In this document: positions 9,946 through 20,185 of the stretch, one piece after another
Numbering within the stretch: position 1 is the stretch's first letter
Layout: each line of letters opens with the position of its first letter
Assembly (NCBI GenBank): GCA_039105265.1
Contig: JAPFFF010000007.1
Span: 4,960,001-5,024,000 of the forward strand
From: Tritrichomonas musculus
Taxonomy: Eukaryota > Parabasalia > Tritrichomonadida > Tritrichomonadidae
Length of the DNA stretch: 64,000 nucleotides
Reading direction: 5' to 3'
Program-made: the position numbers and the translations under genes
Notes under the pieces: model-generated
What the model was told of the DNA's origin: nothing
What the model saw: only the letters and a program-made list of their open reading frames with translations
Database searches by the model: none

Positions 9946-12609
9946 ATGCTTTTTTACGCAGAAGATGGATTAATCTTTGAGCTTAATCACACCAATTTTA
10001 CTGCAAAAGTTGTTAGTTCCCCGGATGCCAGAGGGGATATTTTTTTTCCTCGTTCAATCAAATATCAAGCAAAAGATTATTTGATCATTAAAATCGAAGA
10101 ACGAGCATTCCAAAACAATAAAAATATTACCTCAATTTCATTTTCAGATGATTCAGAATTACTTTCAATTGGCAGAAAAGCATTTTCATGCTGTTCACTT
10201 GAAAGTCTTTCATTGCCAAGAAAAGTTGGGCAACTTGAGGAAGGATGGTGCATGAATACGATGAATTTAAACCACATTCATTTAGATTCCAACAACAAGA
10301 ACTTCAAATATTTAGATGAGTCTCATCAAATCATAGTTGGAAAATCGCAAATAAACAGTGAAGAATTTGATTTGCTTGTTTTTGCATGTCGTGATGTCAA
10401 AACCGTTTTTATTCCATCATCAATCAAAGTTATAGGTTCGTATGCATTTATGCACTGTAGACTTCAAAAGGTCACTTTTGAAGAGAACTCACAATTGAAA
10501 ACAATTGAAAAGAAAGTGTTCAGTAAAAGCAGCATCAAAATAATTGAAATTCCACCAAGTGTAATTGACCTTAAAGACGGTTGGCTTGGTGAACGATACG
10601 GCAGAGTGCAGGTAATAATATCTCCTGATAATAAATGTTACAAATATGTAGATGATAATAGCATCATTGTTGGAAAATCAGATATAAACAACGATGATTT
10701 TGACATTCTTGTTTTCGCAGACAAAAACATCAAAAAAGTCATCATTCCAGCATCAATTAAATACATAAGTTCGTTTGCATTTTATTATTGCCATCAACTT
10801 GAAAATGTCGATTTTAGTCTTTGTTCAAATTTGACTTTTATTGGTGAAAAAGCATTTTATTGGACTTCAATTATAAGCGTTGAAATTCCAGCCAATGTAG
10901 AGCAAATTGAAAAAAATGCTTTCGGACAATGTACATCATTGAAAACTGTCAATTTTTCACCTGATTCGAGAATTCGTGTTTTATCAGAATCGGTTTTTGG
11001 TGAAACATTAATTGAAAGCTTTACAATTACAAAAAATGTCGAAGTTCTTAAAGACAAATGGTGTGCTGGCATGCAACATGTAACTAGTATTTCAATTTCT
11101 AATGAAAATAAAAATTTCAAGTTTTTGGATGATGAACATAAAATTGTTGTTGGAAAATCAAATCAAGAAAATGATGAATTTGATGTTCTTCATTTTGCTT
11201 GTCGTGATATTGAAAAAGTAATTATTCCAGCATCAATAAGATATATAAAACCTTTTGCTTTTTATTTATGTTATAAACTGAAAAGTATTGAATTTGTTGA
11301 GGATTCAAAAATCGAATATTTTGGATTTTATTCATTCAGTTTTAGTAAAATTAGAAGTATCAAAATTCCTTCATCTTTGAAGTGCATTGATAGGAGATGT
11401 TTTTCAGGTTGTTTAAATTTGTCTAAATTGGTTATTCCAATTGAATCGCAACTAAAAGTAATTAAAAACAGTGCTTTTTATTTGACCAAAATAACAAATC
11501 TTTATTTGCCACAAACACTTGAGGAATTTTCTTTCGATTTTGGCTTGAATTTAACATCAGTCTCAATTTCAAATGAGAATAAAAAATTCAAATATATTGA
11601 ACAAAGTAAATTAATTATTGGCAAATCAAATCCAACAATAAATGATTTTGACACTCTTCTTTTTGCATGTCGTGATGTAAAGAAAGTTTTCATTCCTTCA
11701 TCAATTAAAATCATATCTAAGAATGCCTTTTATTCCTGCTCAAATCTTGAAGAAGTTATTTTTGAAAATGATTCGCAATTAGAAGTGATAGATAAAGCAT
11801 TTTGTTCGTCGGCAATTAGGCAAATAACAATTCCTTCTCATGTCAAATACATTGGAGAAAATTGTTTTTCTAATTGTAAGCAACTAGAAACAGTTAAATT
11901 TGAAAATAATTTTGATTTGACTTCTTTTAATGCAAATTTGTTCGAAGATTGTTCTATAAGAAGTATAGAATTTCCTCCAAATTTGAAAGAATTGAAGGTT
12001 GGCTGGTGTTTTAATGCTTATTTCCTAGAAAATGTTTTAATTTCACCAGAAAACCAAAATTTCAAATATTATGATGACCAACATAAAATTATTCTTGGTA
12101 AATCAGACCAAAATACAAATGAATTTGATGAGATTGCTTTTGTTTGTCGTGATGTCAAACAAGTTGTCATTCCAAATACAATCAAAGCGATCAAATCTAA
12201 TGCTTTTAATTCAATTGGAATTGACAAAATTTTCATTCCAAAAAATGTTCAAATTATCGATGAATACGCGTTTTATGAATGTAAAAATTTGGAATCAATT
12301 CAATTTGAAGAAGGTTCTGAATTGGTTTCTATTAAAGATAACTGTTTTGCTTATACTGCAATTAAGAATATTATTATTCCCAAAAAAGTTGAAAAAGTTG
12401 ATTGGAACATATTTTTATGTTGTCATAAAATTACTACATTAGAGTTTCTTGGAGACTCTTTGTCAATTGAAGGCTTCATTTCTTCCAAAGATATTATTAT
12501 TATTATTTCATTTCCAAATGTAAGAAGATTTGAATTGGGCAAAGATTTATTTTTAAGTTTATCTGATCAATTCTCGCTATTTGTTTGTGCTAATGCTCAG
12601 TTTAAATGA
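9946..12609 (+). CDS. BspA-like leucine-rich-repeat protein
   Basis: The 887 residues are made almost entirely of TpLRR/LRR_5 units (LKxIxxxAFxxCxxLxxVxF and IxIPxSVxxI). A larger cycle is laid over them. Five times, near residues 100, 211, 371, 528 and 684, there is a GWC-like turn, then N-x-N-F-K-Y, G-K-S and (F/V)ACRD(V/I)K-x-V-x-IP, with later spacing close to 157 residues. In trichomonads BspA-like proteins form a very large family; some are on the surface and bind host or bacterial targets. Here I see no signal peptide and no C-terminal membrane segment, so location is open. The first ATG follows a TTTTATCCCA leader and is the only reasonable start. Confidence 0.88.
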   Translation: MLFYAEDGLIFELNHTNFTAKVVSSPDARGDIFFPRSIKYQAKDYLIIKIEERAFQNNKNITSISFSDDSELLSIGRKAFSCCSLESLSLPRKVGQLEEGWCMNTMNLNHIHLDSNNKNFKYLDESHQIIVGKSQINSEEFDLLVFACRDVKTVFIPSSIKVIGSYAFMHCRLQKVTFEENSQLKTIEKKVFSKSSIKIIEIPPSVIDLKDGWLGERYGRVQVIISPDNKCYKYVDDNSIIVGKSDINNDDFDILVFADKNIKKVIIPASIKYISSFAFYYCHQLENVDFSLCSNLTFIGEKAFYWTSIISVEIPANVEQIEKNAFGQCTSLKTVNFSPDSRIRVLSESVFGETLIESFTITKNVEVLKDKWCAGMQHVTSISISNENKNFKFLDDEHKIVVGKSNQENDEFDVLHFACRDIEKVIIPASIRYIKPFAFYLCYKLKSIEFVEDSKIEYFGFYSFSFSKIRSIKIPSSLKCIDRRCFSGCLNLSKLVIPIESQLKVIKNSAFYLTKITNLYLPQTLEEFSFDFGLNLTSVSISNENKKFKYIEQSKLIIGKSNPTINDFDTLLFACRDVKKVFIPSSIKIISKNAFYSCSNLEEVIFENDSQLEVIDKAFCSSAIRQITIPSHVKYIGENCFSNCKQLETVKFENNFDLTSFNANLFEDCSIRSIEFPPNLKELKVGWCFNAYFLENVLISPENQNFKYYDDQHKIILGKSDQNTNEFDEIAFVCRDVKQVVIPNTIKAIKSNAFNSIGIDKIFIPKNVQIIDEYAFYECKNLESIQFEEGSELVSIKDNCFAYTAIKNIIIPKKVEKVDWNIFLCCHKITTLEFLGDSLSIEGFISSKDIIIIISFPNVRRFELGKDLFLSLSDQFSLFVCANAQFK

Positions 12610-13059
12610 ATTTCATACTATTAATAAAATATCACTTAAAAAAAAAAAAAAAAAATAGCGAAAATATTAAACCGTAAAAAAGCATTTTATTTATATAATA
12701 AATTACAATAGTATTTAGATGATTCAATTTATATATATATATATATATTCTTGAACAAATTATATATTTTTTGAGATATATATCTATTTGGAGACAAACA
12801 ACCTTTTTGATTACTTTTAATTTTTAAATCATATAACAGTTAAATGTATATATATCCTTTTGATGACATAATTCTATGAATGAAAATTAAAAGGATTTAT
12901 TTTGAGTTCATATATGGTACGAATTAGAGCAAATTCCGAAAAATATAACAGCACAACTTCCAACATCATTTCACTGCTCTACACCATATTTAAACTATAC
13001 AACACTCTTATTGAAGCTACATAGTTGAATTATTCACAGGGTAAGAAGGATGATCGATC
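12610..13059. other. Intergenic: poly-A and TA microsatellite
   Basis: An A run lies at ~12638-12654 and a (TA)n tract at ~12731-12748. Nothing else could be recognised before the HECT remnant. Confidence 0.5.
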
Positions 13060-13480
13060 TTCAAATTGTATTCAATCGATTTGAGCAGCAAAAATACAAC
13101 TGAAAAAGCTGTTCCTTTGTTCATTCAATTCATGGAGCAAATTGATGAAGATTCGATTCCTTTGTTGAAAGTTCGAGGTTCGAATCTATTTAGTACCGAT
13201 CTTGTTGGTGAAAATGCAATCGATGCGGGGGGACCAGGACGTGAACTTTTGGCGAGCTAGATAATGAAAATGATGAATGAACATATTGGAATATTCGCAT
13301 TTAATACGAACAGGAATCATGAAGTTAAGCACACGAATCAAGAAGATTTATATAATTATATTAAAATCATATCAAAATTTGGAAGATTTTTGGAATTAAT
13401 ATTCCAGCGTGAATCGATCAGTTTGCATCAAAAGACGATGAAGGTTTTTGGAATTTCTGCCATTTCCTATTTGTGATGGT
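13060..13480 (+). pseudogene. Remnant of a HECT-type E3 ubiquitin ligase gene
   Basis: Residues around 13150-13255 read VRGSNLF, then LVGENAIDAGGPGRELL, the recognisable opening block of a HECT domain as found in the very large trichomonad HECT proteins. The frame then ends, and a related 70-residue frame (13264-13476) follows without the rest of the domain. The catalytic cysteine lobe is absent. This is a short decayed piece, not a working ligase. Confidence 0.6.
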
Positions 13481-13873
13481 GATCTTTGGAATCTTTCCAC
13501 TTCTTAGAATTAACAGAATGAGTAAACATCAACTTTTTCATTGTATTCTTCCTCGTTGATGATTTCGGATGCCATAATTTTTTAAATTCCAATTCGAATT
13601 GTCATTGTTTCATCATTTAAGAAATCAATTTAGAGATTATGAACTCTGAAATTTAGATAATTTATTATTTTTGCCCAATGAAGCAAGTTTGAATATTCTC
13701 GCAATGCATATTTGTTTTTTATTTATTATTTTTTGATAAAAAATATTACATAGATAATTAGCGATTGATAAATAATGTAAAAAAGGTTTTTAAAAAAAAA
13801 TTTTAAAAATTGAGAAAAAATAAAAAAATTGAATTGCAAAAAAATTTTAAGAGAAACAGAGTTTTTTTATTTG

Positions 13874-16099
13874 ATGGACCAACAAAAAATAGCACCAGGC
13901 GATTACTATTTAATCCATTCTAGTGGAAAACATATATCTAAAAGCAATGATGGACGAGCCATAATCAAAAATTCCAAAGAAAGTTTACCACAACTCCTCA
14001 CATTTACTCTCAAAGACAACGGCTTCTATACCATAAGCATTCCTGGTAATGAATATCTCTCTCTCAAAGGAAACTATGATACATTTTTTTTAAATGATCC
14101 ATTATCACCAGCCTCTCAATTTTCAATTCATCAATTTGGAAGCTTTTTTATAAAGCTTGAATGCCGCTCAAATAATAAATTCCTTGGGACAGACGATACC
14201 TCTGAAGGTTCATATGTTTACTCGGACAAAAGAGGTAACGATGACCTTCATTATTGGTATATAACAACCGATCCAAATAAACGTCCTCTTATTGAAAAAG
14301 TCGAATATATTATAAATTCATTTTCTGAGCAGCGTGTCTTTGAGGGATGGGGCGTCTCACTTTGTTGGTGGGCAAATATGTGTGGTAAATGGAGCGATGA
14401 AAAAATTGATGAAATAATCGATTGGTTAGTCAGTCCAGATCAGCTCAATTTCCGCATTTTTCGATACAACATTGGAGGTGGTGATGATCCAAATAATGTT
14501 CATTGTAAGAAGCATCATATGGCTGAACATAAAGGAATTCGAGCAGAGATGGAAGGCTTCAAAGAATCATCCAACTCATCGTATAAATGGGAGCATTTGA
14601 ATAAAGGCGAATTTCCAGATTCAAGTCAAATGAAAATTATGCTAAAAATCAAGGAGAAAAGACCTGATGCCATTTTTGAAGCATTTAGTAACTCACCTCC
14701 ATATTATATGACATTTAGTGGTTGTATCTCAGGAAATACTGACAAATCACTTGATAATTTGAAACCGAAATTCTATGAAGAATTTGCTCATTATCTTGTT
14801 GATGTCTGCAAGTATTACAAAGAAGTGCACGGAATTGAATTTAGAACACTTGAACCATTTAATGAACCAATGACGAATTATTGGCAAGCAAATGGTGAAC
14901 AAGAAGGTTGTCATTTTGATGTTGAATCACAAATTTTATTCCTCAAAATTCTTCATCCAATTCTCAAAGAATCCGGATTAAAAACAGTCATTTCAGTATC
15001 AGACGAAACGTCTGTTGAACAATCCGTTGAAGACTTTTTACTCTACAAACAAAAAGGTGTTCTTGATTTAATTGATCAATGGAACACTCATACATATATT
15101 GCAGATAACAAAAACAGAGCAAAAATAAGTTTCCTTTGCAAAGAAGAAAATAAACGTCTTTGGATGAGTGAAGTTGGAGGAGGAAGTCAAGGACTGAAAG
15201 GAAACCTTAAAATTGCGCAAAAATTAATTGATGATATGCGATATATTATGCCATCCGCATGGATTGATTGGCAATATATTGAAGAAGGAAACGATCAATG
15301 GTGTCTTGTTAATTGTTCCAGTTTTTCAAAGGGTGATTATAAGAAGGTCAAAAATTTCTTCGTTCGGAGCCACTTCAGTCGATTTATTAAAGAAGGCTAC
15401 AGATTAATTTCAACACTGGACAACCATACACTTGCTGCACGTAATAAGGAAGGAGATCGAATTGTGATTGTCTCAATAAACACAAAAGAAATTCCTGTTC
15501 AACATACAGTTCAAATTCCAATGTATGGCGACTTTTTGAATGAAATAGAAGCTTATGTAACAACGAAGAGCAAAGATATGTCAAAGTTTGATGGATGTCA
15601 AATCAACAAAGGAATTCTCACATTCAAGTTACCAACAATAAGTATTGCAACATTGATTTTGACTCACAAAAATTCTAATAAAAATAAAAAATTTATTTTG
15701 AGTCCTAGAATTCAAACTGATCTTGCTTTAGATGTTGTTGATGGCGTTCTTAGAGTAAAGAAGATAACAAAGAAAAATTCACAGATTTGGTCATTTATTT
15801 TCCAAGTAAATGGTTGCATGATAATAAACAGTGATGATGAAATTATAACAGAAGAAAAATCATCAAACTATGAACTGGCTGCAAAGAAAGAAAGAACAGA
15901 AGGACAGACGTTTAAAATTGAAGAAATCGATGGATTGTTTTATAAAATCATAAATAAAGATAACAAAGCATTGGAATTAGAAGGTGAATCAAGCTCTGAT
16001 GGAACAAGAGTTGGTCTCTGGCCATATGAAGATGGTGATTTACCTGTTCACAGACAATGGATACTCACACAAGTTTTCGAAACTAATATTGATAGTTGA
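13874..16099 (+). CDS. GH30-family-like glycoside hydrolase with N- and C-terminal beta-trefoil (lectin-like) regions
   Basis: An upstream ATG at 13829 exists, but MDQQKIAPGDYY at 13874 is the better start. Numbering here is from 13829. Residues ~25-140 look like a beta-trefoil carbohydrate-binding region. Residues ~155-500 are the catalytic barrel: FEGWGVSLCWWA opens it, E346 in EPFNEPMTNYW is the likely acid/base, and E448 in LWMSEVGGGSQG the likely nucleophile. A beta-sandwich follows, then a ricin-type trefoil (~635-756, QXW-like RQWIL end). The nearest family by pattern is GH30, including endo-beta-1,6-galactanases. Use on host or bacterial glycans, and bacterial ancestry, are inferences. 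No signal peptide is visible. Confidence 0.8.
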   Translation: MDQQKIAPGDYYLIHSSGKHISKSNDGRAIIKNSKESLPQLLTFTLKDNGFYTISIPGNEYLSLKGNYDTFFLNDPLSPASQFSIHQFGSFFIKLECRSNNKFLGTDDTSEGSYVYSDKRGNDDLHYWYITTDPNKRPLIEKVEYIINSFSEQRVFEGWGVSLCWWANMCGKWSDEKIDEIIDWLVSPDQLNFRIFRYNIGGGDDPNNVHCKKHHMAEHKGIRAEMEGFKESSNSSYKWEHLNKGEFPDSSQMKIMLKIKEKRPDAIFEAFSNSPPYYMTFSGCISGNTDKSLDNLKPKFYEEFAHYLVDVCKYYKEVHGIEFRTLEPFNEPMTNYWQANGEQEGCHFDVESQILFLKILHPILKESGLKTVISVSDETSVEQSVEDFLLYKQKGVLDLIDQWNTHTYIADNKNRAKISFLCKEENKRLWMSEVGGGSQGLKGNLKIAQKLIDDMRYIMPSAWIDWQYIEEGNDQWCLVNCSSFSKGDYKKVKNFFVRSHFSRFIKEGYRLISTLDNHTLAARNKEGDRIVIVSINTKEIPVQHTVQIPMYGDFLNEIEAYVTTKSKDMSKFDGCQINKGILTFKLPTISIATLILTHKNSNKNKKFILSPRIQTDLALDVVDGVLRVKKITKKNSQIWSFIFQVNGCMIINSDDEIITEEKSSNYELAAKKERTEGQTFKIEEIDGLFYKIINKDNKALELEGESSSDGTRVGLWPYEDGDLPVHRQWILTQVFETNIDS

Positions 16100-16210
16100 A
16101 TTAAAGCAAAAAATAAAAATATGATATTTATTGGTGTCATTTTTATTTTCAGAAACAATGTGCTAATTAATAATAGTTTCTTGATATCGTAAAAATATAA
16201 TTCTATTATT

Positions 16211-16358
16211 GTTGATATTAAAAAAAATTGTGAGAGCATTCAAAAAAATATAATTCTATTTTTATTTTTTTATTCAAATCAGAGTAAAAATATAATTCTA
16301 TTTTTTTGTGAGAGCATTCAAATCAAACTAAAATTGTTCACAATTTTTTAATATCAAC
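16211..16358. repeat. Short inverted-repeat segment
   Basis: GTTGATATTAAAAAAAATTG at the left is matched by CAATTTTTTAATATCAAC at the right (allowing two bases of A-run length). Between them ATATAATTCTATTTTT-type text is repeated directly. It could be a miniature element or a local palindrome. Confidence 0.45.
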
Positions 16359-16380
16359 ATTCAAATATAAAATTTGGAAA

Positions 16381-16431
16381 TTCCTCGGAGCACTTTTTGA
16401 GAGCGAAGCTCTCAAAAAGTGCTGAGAGGAA
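16381..16431. repeat. Strong 23-bp-arm hairpin
   Basis: Arms at 16381-16403 and 16409-16431 are inverted copies with about two mismatches around a CGAAG loop. The arm text CACTTTTTGAGAG also resembles the inner part of the adjoining TIR, so it may be a related end. Confidence 0.7.
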
Positions 16432-16436
16432 TGTGC

Positions 16437-17104
16437 AAATCTCTCAAATGTGTCCACTTTTTGAACGTTCCTTTTAAAATTTCTCCAAAAATTCCTTTTT
16501 GGTCGGATACTCTCAAAAAGTTAAAAAATTGAATCAATCCTGATCTGAAAAATGACTTTTTCAATAAAAATCTTGAACCATTTATTTATTTTCAAAAATT
16601 TAAAGCTATGTTTGGACGAAATTACAATGCACTTCCAAATACAAATCCTGTATTTCAACATCCTCAAAATAATGGAATTGGCGTTTCTACTTATTCAAAT
16701 CAGCCAACCAATTTTTTTAACTTTCAATTCCAAAATCAAACGATAAACAATAATTTTCCTGTACAACAGCCGCAATTTCCAATGAATTATTACCAACCGC
16801 CTTTTCAACAACCGCCAAATTACAACCAAAATAACGCAACTCAAGAATCTAACGATTTCTCTGAAAAATCAATTGCAACGGAAGGTGGCAAAGTGAGGCA
16901 TATTTATTATATTTTGATCGAGATCAAGATAAAGCAGGTCTCCAAATCAGTGATATCTTATAAATTTAATAAAAATTTTATTTTTTTTATAATTTTATCT
17001 TTTTTAATTCAATTTTTTAACTTTTTGAGAGTATCCGACCAAAAGGAATTTTTGGAGAAATTTAAAGGAACAAAGTTCAAAAAGTGGACCATTTGAGAGA
17101 TTTT
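16437..17104. mobile_element. Short TIR element with ~98-bp terminal repeats
   Basis: The sequence at 16437-16534 is repeated in inverted orientation at 17007-17104 with a few small differences. Shared blocks include TTTCTCCAAAAATTCC and GGTCGGATACTCTC. The ~470-bp interior holds one N/Q/P-rich frame (see next entry). No clear target duplication was found, so the exact outer ends may be a few bases off. Long TIRs would fit a Mutator-like element, but nothing inside proves that. Confidence 0.7.
16608..17096 (+). CDS. Asn/Gln/Pro-rich hypothetical frame inside the TIR element
   Basis: This is a 162-residue frame. Residues 1-95 are N/Q/P/F/Y-rich (MFGRNYNALPNTNPVFQH start, PPFQQPPNYNQNN) and look like a genuine disordered protein segment. 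The remainder is I/K/F-rich and runs into the right TIR, so the end is probably not natural coding sequence. It may be a captured host gene piece or a first exon; after GGK the text continues GTGAGG, a possible splice donor. No family is recognised. Confidence 0.35.
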   Translation: MFGRNYNALPNTNPVFQHPQNNGIGVSTYSNQPTNFFNFQFQNQTINNNFPVQQPQFPMNYYQPPFQQPPNYNQNNATQESNDFSEKSIATEGGKVRHIYYILIEIKIKQVSKSVISYKFNKNFIFFIILSFLIQFFNFLRVSDQKEFLEKFKGTKFKKWTI

Positions 17105-17240
17105 GATATAAATATTAATTTTAAACGGATATTTAAAAATTTAAAACGATTTTCTTAAAGAACAAAGTGAGATTAATATCAAACAAAGATGCAGAATGAG
17201 GCTTGATATTATAAATTTATTTTAGTATAATAATTTTTTG

Positions 17241-18378
17241 GGGAACTTTTTTTAGCCCCCAAAAATTGAAAGGAAAATTGGGGGAAAAAATGTAAAAATG
17301 TGTTTTTTAGCCCCCACTTTTTTGAAAACTTTTTCAATTGAAAATAATCGTAAATGTATTAAAAAAAAGAGCAAAAAAAGCATATTAAAATAAAATATAT
17401 GCAAAAAAAAGGAAATTATATATTAAAAAACATAAAAAGATAAAAATAAAACGAAAAATTCTAAAAAACATCAATAATTCTTGATGATTACTTTATTACG
17501 ATAAACAATTTAATGATGGATAGAATAAAAAGGTAAAGAATCATTAACTCAAACTGGAAATTATAAATTATCACCAAAAAAGCTATAAAGCTGGGGTTTA
17601 TATTAACATGAATAAATTATTATATTTCATATTCATTATAAAAATATGAAAGTATAATGTTTGGTTTAAGTTTAAGATCATTTTGGGCAAAAAGAAAATG
17701 TTGCTGCGTTAAATAATTTAATTAAATTGATCCTAAATAAGAATTAGTGTGTTTCACTTATTACCAAAATTTTTGTGAGAATATATGGTTGTTATAGAAA
17801 CTTTTTGAAAATACTTTGACCATATAAACTATCAAAATAATATAAAAAAAAATCGTTTAGTAAAAACAATATAAAGTCGTTTAGTTTTTTTTCATGGACA
17901 ACAAAAATGATTAAAAATAGAGAAATTCTTTGGTGAATAAAATAATAAACGATATTCGAAAATAATTACACACATATAACCAAAAACGCAAAAAAAATTT
18001 TTAAAATATATAATCTTTAATTAAACAAAACATTATATAAAGAAAAAATAATATGAATAAAACCTTTAATCATTTTATTTCTATCAAATTCAAGAGATTA
18101 AATGCCCTTTTTTACCTATAAACAGAGAAAAATAATAATATCTTTTTATATTTTCAACCAATTCTATTTATTTATTTAGTAATATGCATATATGAGCAAC
18201 AAAGAAAAAATATTTTGGGAAATACTTGCGAAATGATAAGTCTATGGAATGAAAAATACTTATGAATAAAAAAATTTGGGGGCTAAAATACAACTTTCAA
18301 TAAAAAAATAAACAAAAAATCATTTAGCCCCCAAAAAGAAATGTGATATGAAAAATGGGGGCTAGAATGCATTTTCCC
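17241..18378. mobile_element. TIR element with GGGAA...TAGCCCCC ends and ~10-bp target duplication
   Basis: The left end begins GGGAACTTTTTTTAGCCCCC. The right end, reversed, begins GGGAAAATGCATTCTAGCCCCC. The flanks are TAATTTTTTG (17231-17240) and TAATTTTTTTG (18379-18389), a duplication differing by one T. Each end has clustered copies of TTTAGCCCCCA in alternating orientation: left at 17251, ~17278 (reversed, partial) and ~17305; right at ~18278 (reversed), 18323 and ~18355 (reversed). The interior is AT-rich with no open frame, so the element is non-autonomous. Confidence 0.75.
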
Positions 18379-18514
18379 TAATTTTTTTGTTTTTTCAATC
18401 TTTTTTAAAACGATCAACTTAAAAGTACTCAAAAAAGAAAAAGATCAATTAAATTATTAATAAATCATTATTTTTCATTATAACCTCAAATGTTGAAATC
18501 AACTTAATATTGCT

Positions 18515-18954
18515 AATTAGATGTCGAACTTTTTCACCACCCGATATATTGCTTTAATAACAAGTTTATATCTTTCATAATGATGGAACCATATATTTGG
18601 CTGATTGAAAAAGTTCGCCTTGAGGAAGAACTTGCAGGGCTGTTCGTCTTCCTAGATGAGAAGGAGGTCTTCTCGAGGCTTTAAGTAGCCGTTCTTCACG
18701 CCTTTGATGACTTCCTTGCCTCTTTCCTGAGATTCGCTGCTGAACTTGTCTCTGAACACGAGCGTGTCTTTCTCCAAAGAAACAAAGAAGAAGGAGACAA
18801 CCGAATCCAAGTCCTGCCAAAAATAGTTGACGAAATGACTGCGCTTGATGCATGGACTGGTGTATCCCTCGATGTCCTCCTGATTGCGCGCATCGAGGTC
18901 GATCTGCTTAATAAGGTGGCGTGGATATAAGTGGCCTAAGCAACTTGTCAACAT
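18515..18954 (-). pseudogene. Broken coding remnant of unknown family in a G+C-richer patch
   Basis: Minus-strand text reads as sensible protein for ~100 residues (18652-18954; SHFVNYFWQDLDSVVSFFFV, FRDKFSSESQERGKEVIK). Similar-looking sequence continues beyond an interruption down to ~18515 (KFFLKANFFNQPNIW). Base composition from ~18590 to ~19330 is visibly richer in G+C than everything around it. I do not recognise the family. It may be transferred DNA, a recently pasted copy from elsewhere in the genome, or a decayed element gene. Confidence 0.4.
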
Positions 18955-19330
18955 TGACTTCCAATGACCTCTAGATGTTGAGTGCTGGATTAATCTTCAA
19001 GGCTTGATAGAGCTCGCAGAAACCTGTCATTCTTCGCTGCCATCAATCTTTGATGGTTATCGGTTTCTCAGAATTTTCATCGAACTTTTTCTGTGCCTTT
19101 TTTCAGTGTATGTAAGAACTGTCAAAAGAAGGAACATGATGTGAAGTGATCTGTGCATGCTATCGGTCTCATCAGCGTTACTGCATCTTTTGGCTCATCT
19201 GGGATAGAAACTGTTTGATAATTCCACTTTTTCTGTTGGTCTTTTGAGTGCCAGAAAACAGCTCAACTATTTTTGTGCGAGCAGAAACTGATGTTCAACT
19301 AGTTTTGCGTAGTTAACAGTCTTACTAAAC
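18955..19330. other. G+C-richer non-coding continuation
   Basis: Composition is as in the neighbouring remnant, with no sustained frame on either strand. Confidence 0.4.
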
Positions 19331-19365
19331 TGTGAGTTGCAATTCCATAGGAAAAAGTTATGATT

Positions 19366-20012
19366 TGAATGAGTCAGATTTGAATTTTTCAAAAATGTCA
19401 GATTTGAAAAAATTGAAAATTTAGAAGATGAAATAAACTCAGTTTTTTAATCTTCACTCCCTTCAATTTTCTACGAATATTCAAAAATTGATTAAATTGA
19501 ATAAAAATTTTATTTTATCAACTTTTTTTAGAAAGAAAAAAAATTTCTTTCTCTGTACTCTATTCTAAAAATCTAAAAACATAAAGCAAATCTTTTCCCA
19601 TATGCTATATGAGGTTAAAAAATGCTTTGATCAATGCGTAATGATGCTCATTGATGAGTTTAAATAACCAAAAATCTTAATCGAGTTTTGAAAGGAAAAA
19701 TAAAATATAGAAAAAGTGAAAATTTTGAATTAAAAAAAAACGTAATAATAGAAAAATTGAATGATTCACTTAGCCGATATTAATGTTCACACGTAAAAAA
19801 ACCATCAAATTTCTATATAAAAAAATAATTTTTATAAAATATTATTATTTGTAATTATATTAGTATATATTTATAAGAATATTAAAACTATAATTATCAT
19901 ACTTAAAGATATTAATAGATAAAATTGAGAGGGTGTGAAGATTAAAAAACTTAGTTTAGAAACTTATAAAAGATTTTGAATGAGTCAGATTTGAAAATTT
20001 TGAATTTTTCAA
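19366..20012. repeat. Direct repeat pair bracketing the 19.4-kb element
   Basis: GAATGAGTCAGATTTGAA near 19366 recurs near 19980, each followed closely by AATTTTTCAA. The pair lies just outside the TA-flanked element at 19436-19956 and may reflect an older duplicated target or an outer element. Confidence 0.5.
19436..19956. mobile_element. MITE-like element flanked by TA (Tc1/mariner type)
   Basis: The ends are AACTCAGTTTTTTAATCTTC and, reversed, AACTAAGTTTTTTAATCTTC, matching over ~36 bp with about four differences. TA stands immediately outside both ends (19434-19435, 19957-19958). The interior is AT-rich and non-coding. The start AACTCAG is shared with the right end of the element at 29332-29695. 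Confidence 0.65.
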
Positions 20013-20185
20013 TACAATAATCAAGTTGATCTAATCGATGAATATTAATCGGTTGAAGATAAGCTTCTCTTGAGAATGGATGCTATATGTTTGTATCTTT
20101 TGAGGATATGTGTTCTTTGTTTGCTTCTTTCAAATGTATTTAGTCAATTTTTAACCAACTTTTGACCAAATTAATTAAATTATGA

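Noticed and set aside
12071-12442. A 123-codon plus-strand frame
   Set aside because: Shifted-frame shadow of the BspA-like gene at 9946-12609.
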